A stretch of DNA of 64,000 nt from Absidia repens (GCA_002105175.1 MCGE01000011.1:1054001-1118000), one strand, 5' to 3'. Counted from the first letter of the stretch, positions 44,855 through 56,947 are shown. Notes: generated by a model not told the origin, from the sequence alone. A program made the numbers and translations.

Positions 44855-47318
44855 CTAATCTAAAGACTGGGGAGAAATGGTGACCATTGTGGCATCATCG
44901 TCCTGCTGTGTCAATAAAGGGGCACGTAAATAAAAGTTCACTACCAAAGCGGCCACCAAAAGTACACACAAGACGGCAGGGCCATAAATGTCATCCATTC
45001 GCAAGATATTTCTTCCGGTTCGCATTTGGTAGGCACGTATTTGGAATCGGAAAAGAGCGTATCTACAATAATTACAGCATACAGACAGTTAGTGCACACA
45101 TAGACGAGTTGAGTATTTTGTTGGGAAGGAGAACTTACATTGATATAATAGAGGCGAGGATAATAAAAATGGCGCCTACCAAACGAGAAATCAGATCACC
45201 ATAATTCAAAAGATTCAACGCCACTGTCAAGATCAGAGCACAAAACTGTAACCAGGAGATAAATGTCCGTTCATTTGCAAAGAAGGCCTTTGGATCCAGC
45301 TTCTTGACTTGACCAGCTAAGCGGGCCGGCGGAGGTTGTTGTTGCTGCTGAATTTGCTTGTGATAAGCTCCTTCTTCCAGTCCGCCTGCAGAGACATCGG
45401 CTCCTTTCTTGTTGCTGCCTTTCCCAGAGTACGAGAGCAGTCCCTTGCCATTCCAAAACCTTGATACTAAATCCCGAGGACCTTTTCCGCCATTAGCCGC
45501 AGATTTCGATGATGGATCATGAAGTTCGCCATATGCCATATGTTTGTTGTTGATGCCGCTACTCTTGACGTTTGCTGCTTTATCTTGTTCTGGGTCGGAT
45601 AGTTTGATGGCGATATAAGGAATGACTTTTGATTGCTGTTGCTGATCGTTGGTGGTTCCTTTCGTCATTGTAGTCGGTGAGGAGGCGTTATTGTTGTTGT
45701 CGTCGGCAAGGGCGAGCGAGCTCCGATGACGGCCGTTGAATAATGGCTTGAAGCTAAGGGATCTTGATAACCCACAGTTTACCATTGGTTGTTTCCGGAT
45801 ATCCTTTTCGAGTTCACAAATCCACCAAGGCATGATTGGTACCGAGTTCTTGTACAATTGAGAGGCACCGTGCAAGTACTTGGAGAAGCGGGGAACTTCG
45901 TGCACCAAATGGCTGTTCAATAATGCATCCAACCAAGGTGGGGATTCTTGACCGAGATGGCGTTGGATTTTCGTTTCCAGTACAGCATAAGGGAATCGAT
46001 GAATATCATTGGAGGCAATATGGCGGAAAGGATAATCCACACCTATATCGAGTCGTCGCCACTGCTGCTGTTCTTGTCTACCACTATGGATGGTGCTGCT
46101 ATGGGTTTGCTGGCGTCGTGCTTTGCCATCCAAGTCATCTTCACGGATAAACGTCAAATTGTGGTCCAAGGAAAGACGGAGGCGTTGGTCACCTGGCAAT
46201 TGGAAGGCAGTTCTGTTGTAAAACACGCGGCACATAGGCTTGAGTTGTCGATTCTGCACTGATGTTTGCACACCCTTGGCGATAAAAGCGTTTTGTTCTA
46301 TAGCAGCTTGGTCCAGTTTTGTTTTTGTTGTGAGGTCGTTAATCAAATGGTCTGTTGTATATTGTCCTTTCAAGAATGCGTTGACCTGTCCATCCTTCAG
46401 TCGAAAGCGATCCTTCACTGAGCTTCCATTCAGCCACGGAGCATGATGGGTTTTCCGCTCAATATAAATGTCATCTGTTGCCGCACCGTACCACCGAAAA
46501 CGAATAGCTTCCGCACCTTCTTCCCGTTGGAGTCGTTCCGAGTAAAGATCGTAGTTGGCATTGTCAAAGTACACGCTAGAAACCGCTGCATCCGAAGGTT
46601 CGTAAGTTTTTCGCTGGTTGAAGACGTGGATAGGAAGATACATGAGGATAATAGATTTGACTTCAGTGATGTTGTCGGGATGAATCCAGTATTTCGATGT
46701 TGCACGTTCAAAAGCCGTCTGATCTTCACCTTGGCTATATGCTTGTCTGGATCGTGGATGCCCCTTCAGTCGACAAATGTCTTGCATGTTGGATATTCGC
46801 ACAATCAGCACATCAAAATACACTTTGTCCAATGGCCAATTTTCCAAAAGCGAACCATGGTATTTTGTACGCAAATCCAGTCGAGTCAGTTTATCATGTT
46901 GTTTCACTAGCTTCTCGAGTGCAGTTTTGTTCAGTTGATGATATCTCGAGAGATCATTGATGTCAAAAAGAATCTCAGCCAAGGTGTCGGCCAGAGAGTC
47001 ATAGGCGTGTTTGATGTTGTTATCCACAGTGGATGGGTTACTGTTCGACGACTGCTTCTGTTGTTGTGGTTTTCGTTTGAGGTCATTGATGCTAGTTTCA
47101 GCCTGTTCCACCCGTCGCGAGAGTTCGACCATTCGTTCATCGACAAAATCATAGACTTTGGCCAGTTCTTGCTTAAAGGTTTCCACAAAGCTACGTTCAT
47201 CCTTATCGGTCCACCCTAGTGATCGTTTGTCCAATCCTGCTGATATTTCACTGTACCGCACATAGAGATGTCGCCACGGTTTGTAAGTCTTGATATTCAG
47301 TTCTTCCTCAAATTTCAT
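44855..47318 (-). CDS. SPX-VTC-DUF202 protein of the vacuolar polyphosphate complex
   Basis: Two exons: 47318-45139 and 45062-44855; 795 residues. An N-terminal SPX domain (MKFEEELNIKTYKPWRHLYV, KLVKQHDKLTRLDLRTKY) senses inositol pyrophosphate in this family. The central VTC tunnel domain (about 210-520) keeps the basic and acidic marks of an active Vtc4-type polymerase: SKYWIHPDN, EAIRFRWYG, ERKTHHAPW, RVFYNRTAFQLPGDQRLRLS and AVLETKIQ. Three hydrophobic helices form the C-terminal DUF202 part (FISWLQFCALILTVALNLL, GAIFIILASIIS, AVLCVLLVAALVV). The complex makes polyphosphate and moves it into the vacuole. The length and the HEVPRFSKYLHG block leave open Vtc4 or Vtc2/3, so no symbol is given. 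Confidence 0.9.
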
Positions 47319-48244
47319 TCTATCAAAAAGGATAAATAAAAATTTAGTATATATTCCTAACTGTGTGGGAACATATACAACTTACCTTTGACGATAAAGA
47401 GAATAGTTTCTTTTAATATAGGTAGATATTTCTCCAAACCAAAAAAGAAGCGCTTGTTTTCAGTGGTCAATAAAGAATGACGGGGAGTGACAGTTGGGTC
47501 GATGATGAATGATGACTGAGACCAAAGTGTTGTAAAAAGCGAGAGAGAGAAAAAAGTAGGAAGAAAAAGAAAAATGGGTAAAAAGCCAATAGACGCACCC
47601 AAAATACAAATCCAAGTCCAAGAAGACCATTGTAAACAAACATATTCATGTTGTTAATCGCATAAATCAAAAGAAAAAAAAAAGGTGGATGAGAGAGGAA
47701 GAAATTCAATTTTGAACGGCGCCATTTTATTTTACTTTATTTGTTAGAGCCTTACCTATTTCACTATGATGATAGACCATTTTTCATCGTTTTGATAAAC
47801 GAATGTCAAAACACATACAATATTAATAATGAGATAACCAAATCAAAGATAGACTAACTGCATTGTCATAATCAAATCAAAAACCTCACCTAATTGTTCA
47901 CAATGCAAAAATTCGTTCCAAGGTTGGATTGGTTCATTGAAACCCCGTACCATGAAGCAAAACCATATTTTTTACGATCGAAAAGACAACAACGAATATA
48001 AATGGCGAATCAAAAAGTCCAAAAAATAAAATAAAAAAAACTGTTTATTGATAATATAAAAACATACATATAAAATATCGGAATACACAAGAGTTGCAAT
48101 AAAATGGAGTCAGGCCGTAATAATAATAAAAAGCTCCGAGTGATAATGAAGGGAGGTCGTGTGGGGACTACCGATACTATTCTTTTTTCAAAAAAGAAAA
48201 AAAGGGGCGGAGTGTGCGAGTGTGGGGTTGCGAAGTAAACTAAA
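47319..48244. other. Intergenic, VTC promoter side
   Basis: Purine-rich on the plus strand, that is, T/C-rich toward the VTC start as in other promoters here. Short Phe-rich frames on the minus strand are products of this composition. No gene seen. Confidence 0.5.
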
Positions 48245-48437
48245 CTAAACTTGATATTTGGTATTGCCGCCATTTCTTTGGGCTTGAGATATAATTTTCA
48301 AAAGATTTGGTAAGGTCATGTCGGCGTAATAGATTTCAGTTGATGATGAAGATGATGAGAATGATGATACGTTTGTTAATGATGATGAGAAGAAAGACGA
48401 TGATGATGATGATGACGACGACGACGATGATGATGAT

Positions 48438-48468
<31 letters not shown>

Positions 48469-50646
48469 TGTCTTTCCCGATATTAGTGTGTTGAGTAGCG
48501 TCGTTGTTCAAATGCTGTTTGAGGTTGCTTGTTGATGATGTTGATGCTGAAATCTGTGATGGTTTGCGTTGTGGTGATCGTCGAGGAATTATTGGAGGAT
48601 GGGTGGCCGGTGGTAATTTTTCTTCAAGGCGCTGATCCACTATTGTCCTCGCTTCTCGTTGTTCGATTTGCTTTTTGTCATCGTCCACATTAAAATTCAT
48701 TTGTCGATCCTCGCAGTTGTACACCTTTTGTTGCTGATCCATCGCCAAAAGGAAAAATGATTTGCGATTCTCTTCTTCCTTCACTATATCCCATTCTACC
48801 GTCCCGTCATCCATTTCCCGTAATTCAAAGCCTTCTATACATGATTGTCTTCTTTTACTCTGAATGCAGCTTGTTGTTATTGATGATGATGCGTCAGATA
48901 GGACGGATGATAGGGAATGAGAGTGTGATGCTGATGATCGAGGGAACATTGCTGATTTGTCTGATGTTGGCGGTTGCGGTGGCAGTTGCTTCACAAGTCG
49001 ATAATGCTCTAATTGAGTCGAAATGGCGTGAGGAGGTTCATGATGTTGATACTGTTGCTGAAGATTTTCCAAAAAGTCATCAAATTTGAGTTGGCTGTCC
49101 GGATTAACATAAATCACTGTTCTCCGTGCAAGTTTTTTGGTTGATCGTGATACTGAGGAATCCACGTTGACCATCTTTGTTGTATGACGTCGTGCTGGTG
49201 TTTTCAGAAGTGCATGATATAATAAAGATGATATTTTTTGACGACGATGATTATCAACAGAGTTAGCAGGATTAGCTAAAGAGGTATCCTTGTCGTAGGT
49301 GTTGTTGACGCAAATGTCTTCAGTTGGTAAATAATACTGGGTTTTCATAACATCTGCTGTTGTTGTAGAGGCAACCACCTGAGCAGCCTTTGACATACCG
49401 CCATCCTTGTTACTTGTTGAATTTTTTGATTTTGTTGTGCTTAAACTCCGTATCAGACCACGTATTGAGTTGCTACCAGACGATGCCGATGTTGTCCTTT
49501 TTCTGCTTTTAGCTGAGTTTATTGATGATGACACCGATGGCGATGATGATAATACTGTCCGTCCAATATTGTTGATAAAACTACCAATTCGTGTACTTTG
49601 TCCACCAGAAGAAGAAGCGTCGTCGGATAAAGAAGAAGAAGATCCAAGGTGGACTTTTTTCATTGAATGTAATATAGTGCCAAGTTTGTTAAAAGGAGGG
49701 TATGAAGAGGTGGTATACTGATGGCGGTAATTGAGATCGTAGTCCATTTCGAGCTCGGTTCCCGTGATATCGAAAACTTCTGTAAATCGAGATTTTGTGG
49801 CGAACTTGTTGCCAGAGTTTGCAGAACCCCGATCGACATCGTCTCGACAGTCACGGTGATCGTCCATTGGTGTTGATATTGCTACTTTGTCTGCTTTTCC
49901 ATGTTGGTGAAGTGTATTTGTTTTGATTGTCAAAGAAGGGGTAGATGAAGGAGGGTTTGGAAAGTCTGGAGATGACGATAAATAAATAAATTGAGGATGA
50001 GTAATTTTCCGTAAAAAAAAATATACTATATATAACAATAGTATTACCTTCACAATCAATCGAGCTAGCAGAATCATCAATACTAGTAGTGTCATCATCT
50101 TCCTTTTCTTGATTTGGTACGTCATTGCTATTCCAGGGCCACCGGAGATTGCCTTTTTCATGTGTGTTTGGGTCTCCGCTAAAATCGTTGTCTGCTGTTG
50201 ACGCCACCGGCATTGTCGTCTTTTTGGAAGGCGGATGCATGCTGGGTTCCGTGGATGTTATAAGGTTTGCAACCGATCGTTGATGTAAATCTTGATGTTC
50301 CTGGTATTGTTGACTATGGTGCTGACTTGATTTCCCATCGTTTGCTGACTGAACCAAAATGTGCGCTGTGTTGTTGGTTGGACCATCTATCATTTCATCG
50401 AACTATAAAAGAGACAGATTTAATATAATGCCTGTGAAAATATATTAAATAATATATCCTTACCTGTCTGCTGCCGCGGCGGTCAGCGAAAGCGAACGGT
50501 CTGTCATAAAAAGGAGTCGTAGGAGAAGCATCGCTACTACTTGTAGAGTCAGAAGTAGTGCGATCAACAGTGTCGAGATAATACTCCTTACATGATTGTG
50601 GTAAAGATATTGTTGTTGGAAGGGTAATGGTGGTATTGGGATTCAT
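48245..50646 (-). CDS. Ser-rich fungal protein, function unknown
   Basis: Three exons: 50646-50464, 50402-50048, 49965-48245; 752 residues. Long disordered Ser/Thr/Pro/Gln-rich segments surround more ordered parts: FTEVFDITGTELEMDYDLNY, RRTVIYVNPDSQLKFDDFLE and FELREMDDGTVEWDIVKEEE. A Ser homopolymer of roughly 28 residues near the C-terminus is encoded by mixed TCA/TCG codons (48395-48470). The last 20 residues are ordered again (MTLPNLLKIISQAQR). The short conserved-looking pieces within disorder suggest a scaffold or polarity regulator, but this is inference and I name no family. Confidence 0.8.
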
Positions 50647-50669
50647 AGAAAAAAAATGGAGAGAAGAGA

Positions 50670-50671
<2 letters not shown>

Positions 50672-50713
<42 letters not shown>
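50672..50713. repeat. Poly(A) run upstream of the Ser-rich gene
   Basis: About 40 A on the plus strand, that is, poly(T) just before the minus-strand start codon (50646). It fits the promoter style of this genome. Confidence 0.85.
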
Positions 50714-50716
<3 letters not shown>

Positions 50717-50889
50717 GAGTTGGGACAAAAAAATAAATAAACCGTTCCAAGCAAAAAGGGCGTTTCAACCAGTGTGTCACATTCTACCATAGAAATTTAT
50801 TAACAGAAGAGCCAAAAAGGGTAACCTAGGAGATAGATAGAGGGCGAGAGAAAAGTGGAGGGAAGGCAAGATAGAGGAGAGTGAATAAA

Positions 50890-52110
50890 AATAGAAATAA
50901 TGCAATACCAACACTACTTTTTCCAAGCATTGACTAAAATAAATATAGATGAAGGAGGGTCGTCAGTCAAAAGCCCTTGTTTTGCATGCAGATCATTGTC
51001 CAAAGCCACCATTGTGCCCTTTGCGAGTGAGATTCATGTGTACTTACTTTTCAATGCCATGTGTTTCTGCTACCAACTTGAGGTTTAATAGTGATACTTC
51101 TCCAGACAATGACGCAGACTTGTTCGATTAAACAGTAATATCTTGCCTTTGAGTTGTCGGTGACCAGAAAAGCCACAAGGATCCCTTAAATTCAGCATAC
51201 GCCATCGTTGGATTTTTGAGTTCATGTGAATCAGCGTGATAGGCTCCCTGAGATATATCTCGGATGGCACATCTAATGAAAACAAAAAAAAAATCGTACG
51301 TTAATATTAATCCTATGCGACTTGATCGCCTCCGGTCATAATCCAAATAATTTTTGATTTAACTACTATTACGGTGAGATTAGATTGTTGAAACACCAAA
51401 GGAGGTAATCGATGTTGTTTTCACTCATCGTCGGTCCATCTTCACCATCTCTAAAGTAATATAAACACTTAGTACAGACAAGAATTCTTTTCAAGTGGGT
51501 TTTTTTTTATTACCGTCTACAAAAAATTGTCAAGAATCCAATGCGTACTGATGGTATGTTTTCAGCCCATAACTAATAGTGTCATTTATATATACGTTTG
51601 CCCATACTTGTTGTATTTATTAAAAAAAAAAAGGGAGGGGGTAAGTCAATTTTGAGCATTATTGTTCCCTATTGTGGCGTCCATAAGTAAATTTATTTCA
51701 TCATATATACCTTTATTGTCTCGGTCATTGATGAGGAAATCAGAGCCAACGATGAGTTGTGTATTTGATGATGTTGTCCTCTTTCTGTTCAGTATCCAGA
51801 TTGTCACATTCATCGTCAAGAAATTAGAGTTTAAGGTCATGGCTATTTTTTTTGAGACACAACTATTTTAGCAGTGACTAGTATAGTACAGTGCAATACA
51901 GTATGTGATGATCAGGATTACCCATGTATTATACTATAAAAATTACCAGTTATGATACTACTTCCACCAATAATAAATTCCTTTGTTGCAGTATCTTGAA
52001 ACCATTTCACTTTGGTTATATTTGTGGTATGATTTTTTTCTATGATGATATATCTTATTATATATACTATCATTACATCATATCTCCTTCCGTATACATA
52101 CAAGTACAAA
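50890..52110 (-). pseudogene. Possible WD40-like gene, relic or unresolved
   Basis: Minus-strand pieces with coding character: NITKVKWFQDTATKEFIIGG near 52040-51950, NVTIWILNRKRTTSSNTQLI near 51815-51750, TMSENNIDYLLWCFNNLISP near 51440-51375, LREPITLIHMNSKIQRWRML near 51250-51190, and GTMVALDNDLHAKQGLLTDD with a stop near 51030-50932. The first two resemble strands of a beta-propeller (a pattern like that in Nup43). I could not connect them in one frame, so either the gene is broken or intron borders are unusual. Confidence 0.35.
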
Positions 52111-52300
52111 CTGCTACTGCCATTAATGGATCAGTATGGAACTTCTTTCTAAAATCTGCGGAGGATCAATTCTTGTGAATTTCCCATTTTTGAATTTTGA
52201 ATTCGACAACGCTCGGAATCTGTACAACATGTGCTTTCGAATTTTTTTTCTCGGTCTTTTCTTTTTCTTGTATTTTTTTAGGACAAACAATAATCGAGTA

Positions 52301-53166
52301 ATGGGTGACGACGAACTCCAAGCCATTAGGGCAAGACGCCTTGCGGAACTTCAGGGACAAAAACAGGTAATAAATATATATATATATATACAATACTAGC
52401 AAAGATACCAGAAGGGCTTGACAGTAGGTTTTGATGTTATTGACAGGCTGGTGGATACAGTGGTGCTTCTTCGACGGGTTTGCCCTCCGGCGCCGGTGGC
52501 TCCTCAAAGGAAGATGATGAAAAGAAAGGGTAAGGAACCTGCGCGTGCTATTTTTTGACTGTTGTAAGAAGGACTAATTGATCAAGTACTTCTCTTTGGA
52601 TGGTCTGATAGTCAAATGGAAGAAATGCGACGAACTATGGTAAGATATCAAGTAGTCAGGACAATCTTCATCATCGACCATTTTCTCATTGTTTGACCCA
52701 TATATCTTTTACTTATTTTATATATGTATAGCTCTTCCAAATTTTAGATAATAGTGCTCGCGAAAGACGTAAGGAACACGCTCCCCTTTGTTTTCTTCCA
52801 TCTCCTAAGTGTTGACTCCACAGCACTAACGTATTTCTATATATATATATATATATGTTTTATCTAGTTTCTCGAATCCAAATGGTGAAGCCTGACAAAG
52901 CTAGAGCAGTGGAAGATTTGTTGATTCGAATGGCTCAATCCAACCAACTGCGAAATAAGGTATCGGAACCTCAGTTGATCGATCTACTTGGCCAAATCAA
53001 CCAACAAGAATCCGGTTCTACACAAAATCGTGTTGTGGTAAGACCAAAACTGAAAAAATTACATACTTCAGGTTCAAGACTAATGCTTCAACTTTATGCT
53101 TGCATACATATATAGTTTGAACGACGACGCTTTGATGACGATTCAGACGATGATTATGATTTGTAG
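52301..53166 (+). CDS. PDCD5: PDCD5-family DNA-binding protein
   Basis: Six exons: 52301-52366, 52447-52529, 52612-52639, 52732-52768, 52868-53037, 53116-53166; 144 residues. Family marks in order: DDELQAIRARRLAELQGQ at the N-terminus, a Gly/Ser-rich linker, QMEEMRRTMLFQILDNSARE, LSRIQMVKPDKARAVEDLLI, and the acidic-basic tail FERRRFDDDSDDDYDL. The fold is a three-helix bundle. In animals it promotes apoptosis and assists TIP60 and the CCT chaperonin; the fungal role is less clear. Two very short exons (28 and 37 bases) are needed for the conserved helix. Confidence 0.93.
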
Positions 53167-53472
53167 ACTTGTATTTTATTAGATAGACCATCCCCTTCCC
53201 ATCCTTAGCTGCAATAGACCACATCCCACACATAGACACTCATTTTTTATACATGGTGATTATTGATAGACTTCATCCCATCACATCATTTTTTTTTATG
53301 CATGGTTGATAGCTATAAAATACATCAAATACTCTCTTATATTTATCTACACATGATTGTCCAACAATATATTTTCATTCATCAATATTCAATAAAAAAG
53401 ATAGTTTGTTTGTTTATTATATTGATTACAATAAAAAGAAAATAAAAAATAGTTGATATAAGGCTAGACTAG

Positions 53473-53511
<39 letters not shown>

Positions 53512-53565
53512 CAAGATGGAAGGGGAAGTACTATATTACGCAGAATTGGTGCGCTTCGTTGGTAT
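53167..53565. other. Convergent 3' spacer with (AT)n
   Basis: Lies between the ends of PDCD5 (+) and the Mso1-like gene (-). Contains AATAAAAAAG near 53391 and an (AT)n microsatellite at about 53479-53508. No gene. Confidence 0.6.
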
Positions 53566-54931
53566 CTAATGTTGATTGTGTTTGCTTGACCGGCTGCGTG
53601 GACCATGGAGTCGGTCTTGATGAAATGAAATTCGAGGTCGTCCATGATTGTTCCAATGTTGCTGTTGATGTGTTGAAGAAAGAGGGTCCATACTGAACCT
53701 TCGTTCCTGTTCCATACCGTCATATTGTTGGGTGTTAATTTGATACGAGTCTCGTCGATGCTGTTGTTCGTTCCGAGGGGGTCGATAACTGTAGCGGTAT
53801 TCGGATCGTGAATCATCATCAACCTCATCGATTTTGTCTCGATAGCGTTGTTTAGATATTGCTGCTGTATTGTAGTGGTTAGAGAAATCATTGGGTTCCG
53901 GTCGCTGAGCGCATTGTGTATGACCACCACCATTGCATTCAGAAGTAGACTGATAATCATGATGCGCATCTGATCGATCCCATAATCGGTGTCGCCGGGG
54001 AGGAGTAGTCGTTGTTGCTGGGTTTGACGACAGAACCCCAATTCCATTGTTGTGATGCTGTCGGTGTGTTGTTTCTGCAAAGCCGATACCTTCGTCACGG
54101 AGCCAATGCGGTAGAGGTCGTCGTTTTTTCACATAATGTTCGCGCAATATTCTAGACACATGAGTTTCACCCTCCCAATCCGATTCATCTGACTCTATAA
54201 AAATATGTTGATATTAGTTTCCCATGAAGACACCACATGACATCACTTTACCTGGTCCTTTATCATCATAAAAAGGCATCTTGTCACCCATATTTTGAGC
54301 TGTCCGTCGTAGTTTCCCCCACAACTTTTCGCCTGATTTTTGAATGTCGCCTAAAAGCAAGTACGTCAAAACATTTGATGTATAACAAGAAATATCAAAA
54401 CAGAGAAATAATCATATGCTTACTTTGTCGAGCCCATTGTTTCCATTTTACGTTTTGCTGTACCTTTCCCCAAAGACGCTTGCCTTGAAATTCTTGTTCA
54501 GGATGGTGTGCCGCAAAGTTGTTAAAGTAAATTGAATCTTCATTCGATTGATACTGTTGCTGTTGTTTGCTAATTTGTTGACCATAACGGGACGATGTGG
54601 CACTGGAGCGAGTTGAGCTGGCTGTAGTGGCCTCCGACAAGTTCGGTGAAGAAAAGTTGAAGGAAGAGGTGGAAGAGGGCGGAGAGCTGGTAGGTCGTGA
54701 ATAATATCCACTGTGTGTTAGACTGTCAGGTGTATGGATGGGTTTTCGAGTGACTGGTGAGAGATTGTTGGAACTAGAAAACCGTCGTGTGGGCAAAGGG
54801 GGAAGAGGAGATTGGTAAAGATTGCGCTGCTGGCACTTGTGCGTGCTGGGATATAGACCAACATCAAAGCCGCATTTTTTACATTGAACAACCGGAGCAG
54901 ACTGCCGGCGGTTGATAGCTTGTGCACACAT
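53566..54931 (-). CDS. Mso1-like Sec1-binding protein with Cys-rich N-terminus
   Basis: Three exons: 54931-54424, 54350-54252, 54194-53566; 411 residues. The N-terminus has a small CxxC...C pattern (VQCKKCGFDVGLYPSTHKC), perhaps half of a zinc ribbon. A Ser-rich linker follows. The middle has two similar basic-aromatic pieces, GKRLWGKVQQNVKWKQWARQ and GEKLWGKLRRTAQNMGDKM, then GETHVSRILREHYVKKRRPL and PHWLRDEG at about 210-235. The last pattern resembles the Sec1-binding motif of yeast Mso1, which helps SNARE assembly in exocytosis. The C-terminus is disordered, rich in Arg, His and Gln. The Mso1 link rests on one short motif and is tentative. Confidence 0.75.
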
Positions 54932-55808
54932 GTTGCTATAACGGAATGTATGAAAAAAAAAAGGGAAAAACAAGAAAACGAAAAAAGAAGAAAGATCGAA
55001 GCTATAAAGGTTCAAACACCGCAAGCGGTACAAAATAGGAAAACAACAAACAATAAAGATCATACAAATCATTATAGTATAATAAAAACTTCTCATAGGA
55101 TGTATGATATATTTCAGTAAGAAAGATAAGAAGTTGGATCTCATTGAAAAAGTCAAGACTTTTTTTTTTTTTTACTGTGTTTGCTATGTATCATACAATT
55201 GAGTTGCGTTTTATTTAATATGGTATGGGCATGGGTGGTGTTTATGTATATGTTTTCTGTAGTGTGTGAGAATAAAATAAAGAGCGCTCTATTTATGAAT
55301 TTGATAGAATAATAATAAAATAAATGAAAAAGGTGAATGTAGTAACGATGAATATATAGCCGTTCTCATATATATTGCGCTCATCAGGAACCAGGAACAA
55401 CAGCATATTCGTTTTTCAAATGCCGACCGAGTAGAGAGGTGGTGCCAATCTAGATATATATATCTATGGCATTTCGATTTCTCTTTCAATTCTGAACTTG
55501 AAGCCACAAGAGTTTACGCGTCCGGTTCTACTTTTTCCAGAGCATTTCTACGCATCCTTTCTTTGGCACCGAAAATCAAGTTGTCGTTCACTCAAACATA
55601 TAACAAAAACTTGAAAATCAAAAATGGTTAGATCAGCACAAAATTTGGCCTCTTCGCGATAATCCCGCGTTAAGATAGATGTCATAGAACTCTCATTGGA
55701 CTAGTTTATCATTAGTAGTCATGGCTTATATATACATGTGAATGAAATATATTTTGCATTTTACTACCAATTTTTCATAGAATTTTGTTTGTCGAATGAG
55801 GTACACGA
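54932..55808. other. Intergenic
   Basis: Upstream region of the Mso1-like gene (purine-rich, thus T/C-rich on its sense strand), then AT-rich DNA with no supported gene. Confidence 0.5.
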
Positions 55809-55810
55809 TA

Positions 55811-56689
55811 TGGTGCGGCTCGCTTATAATGTCAAATTTTCAATTTTCATTTCAAATTTATGGCTTCAATCGCAGTTTGAAAAATACCTTTTAAAGCCTT
55901 TTTTTTTCCCTCCTTCCTTTCTTTTCTTTTTTTTTCTCCCTCAAGTCACCGCCATTTCATTGATCCCAATGGGATGTTGTTCAACTGGGATTAGCGTCAG
56001 GACTAGTTTAGAAGGGTTTTCAGCTCAGGTCTTACGAGATGCATGGGGAACCCCTTTCATTTTGGATCCAGAATTCGGGACCACTATTAGATTAACCTTC
56101 ATCTTAGTTTAGTATTGGTTGTCATTGTTATAATTACTACTGAATAAACTTTGTCTTGCCTTTTTCTATCATTGTTTGATTGTCTTACCAAATGTATATA
56201 CATGGACTTATTATGAGCAGAAAAATACAAACGGGTGTGTGTCCGTACAACAACACAAAAAAAAAGAAGGGACGGCACTTTTTATTGTACAAATAGTAAA
56301 TAAAAATACATAAACTAATCCTCATTTGCAAGTCTTACAATCTACATCTACATCTACATCTATTAGCTACGCTTGATATGGGAGCGGGAACGAGCAAAAA
56401 ACAGGACCTTGTTTTCTGTATAATATTTTACAGTTTTCGCGGTGTTTTACAAAATAAATTTTCCTTTTTAGTACATCAGATACGTTTCAAATCCTAGGCC
56501 AACCAGCCAAAGTCTTCTTTTTTTGAAGGCTGATAAGTTTTTCTTTTTTATTACCGATGTACAAGTTTTGTTCTTAAAGGTCTGAATTATCATGTTTATA
56601 CATTATTTTTTTGAGGTGGCCATTTTTTAAAAAACTATCAGCTTTCTAGGATCATGCCTAATATTTGACATTATAAGTGAGCCGCACCA
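55811..56689 (+). mobile_element. TA-flanked terminal-inverted-repeat element 2 (non-autonomous)
   Basis: 879 bases with inverted ends (TGGTGCGGCTCGCTTATAA at left and its complement at right), flanked by TA at 55809-55810 and 56690-56691. Closely similar to element 1 (7049-7990) along its length and in the same orientation, with C/T differences shared by both ends of this copy (GCGGCTCG here, GTGGCTCA there). No transposase is present. Confidence 0.85.
55969..56112 (+). CDS. Possible 47-residue peptide frame of repeat core, copy 7
   Basis: ATG-started frame inside TIR element 2: MGCCSTGISVRTSLEGFSAQ, then VLRDAWGTPFILDPEFGTTI and a TAG stop. The core is 55990-56070. The same frame is open in the other family copies, but only this one and copy 8 have a nearby in-frame ATG. 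It may be non-coding; no homologue is known to me. Confidence 0.3.
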   Translation: MGCCSTGISVRTSLEGFSAQVLRDAWGTPFILDPEFGTTIRLTFILV

Positions 56690-56947
56690 TATATACAATA
56701 TGCCGAGTCTAGTGGAGCTCTTACGTCGACAATATAGTCTTGGTTGATTATATGAATGGTAGAACGGAAATAATACCATGTTGCATATGAAACGGTCTAG
56801 AACTGTCAACTAGGCGCAAGGTCTCCAAGGATGGGGCAAGGAGCCAAATATACGCTGAAAAAAACAAGTGCAAAATTCGCTATATGAGAGTTATCTATTT
56901 CCTATTTTGCCTTGGTGCTCAAAGTGGAAATATTGCTTCTTTTATCT

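Noticed and set aside
47357..47709. Two minus-strand Phe/Leu-rich frames upstream of VTC
   Set aside because: Composition of the T/C-rich promoter; no splice into the SPX start, which is already the conserved family start.
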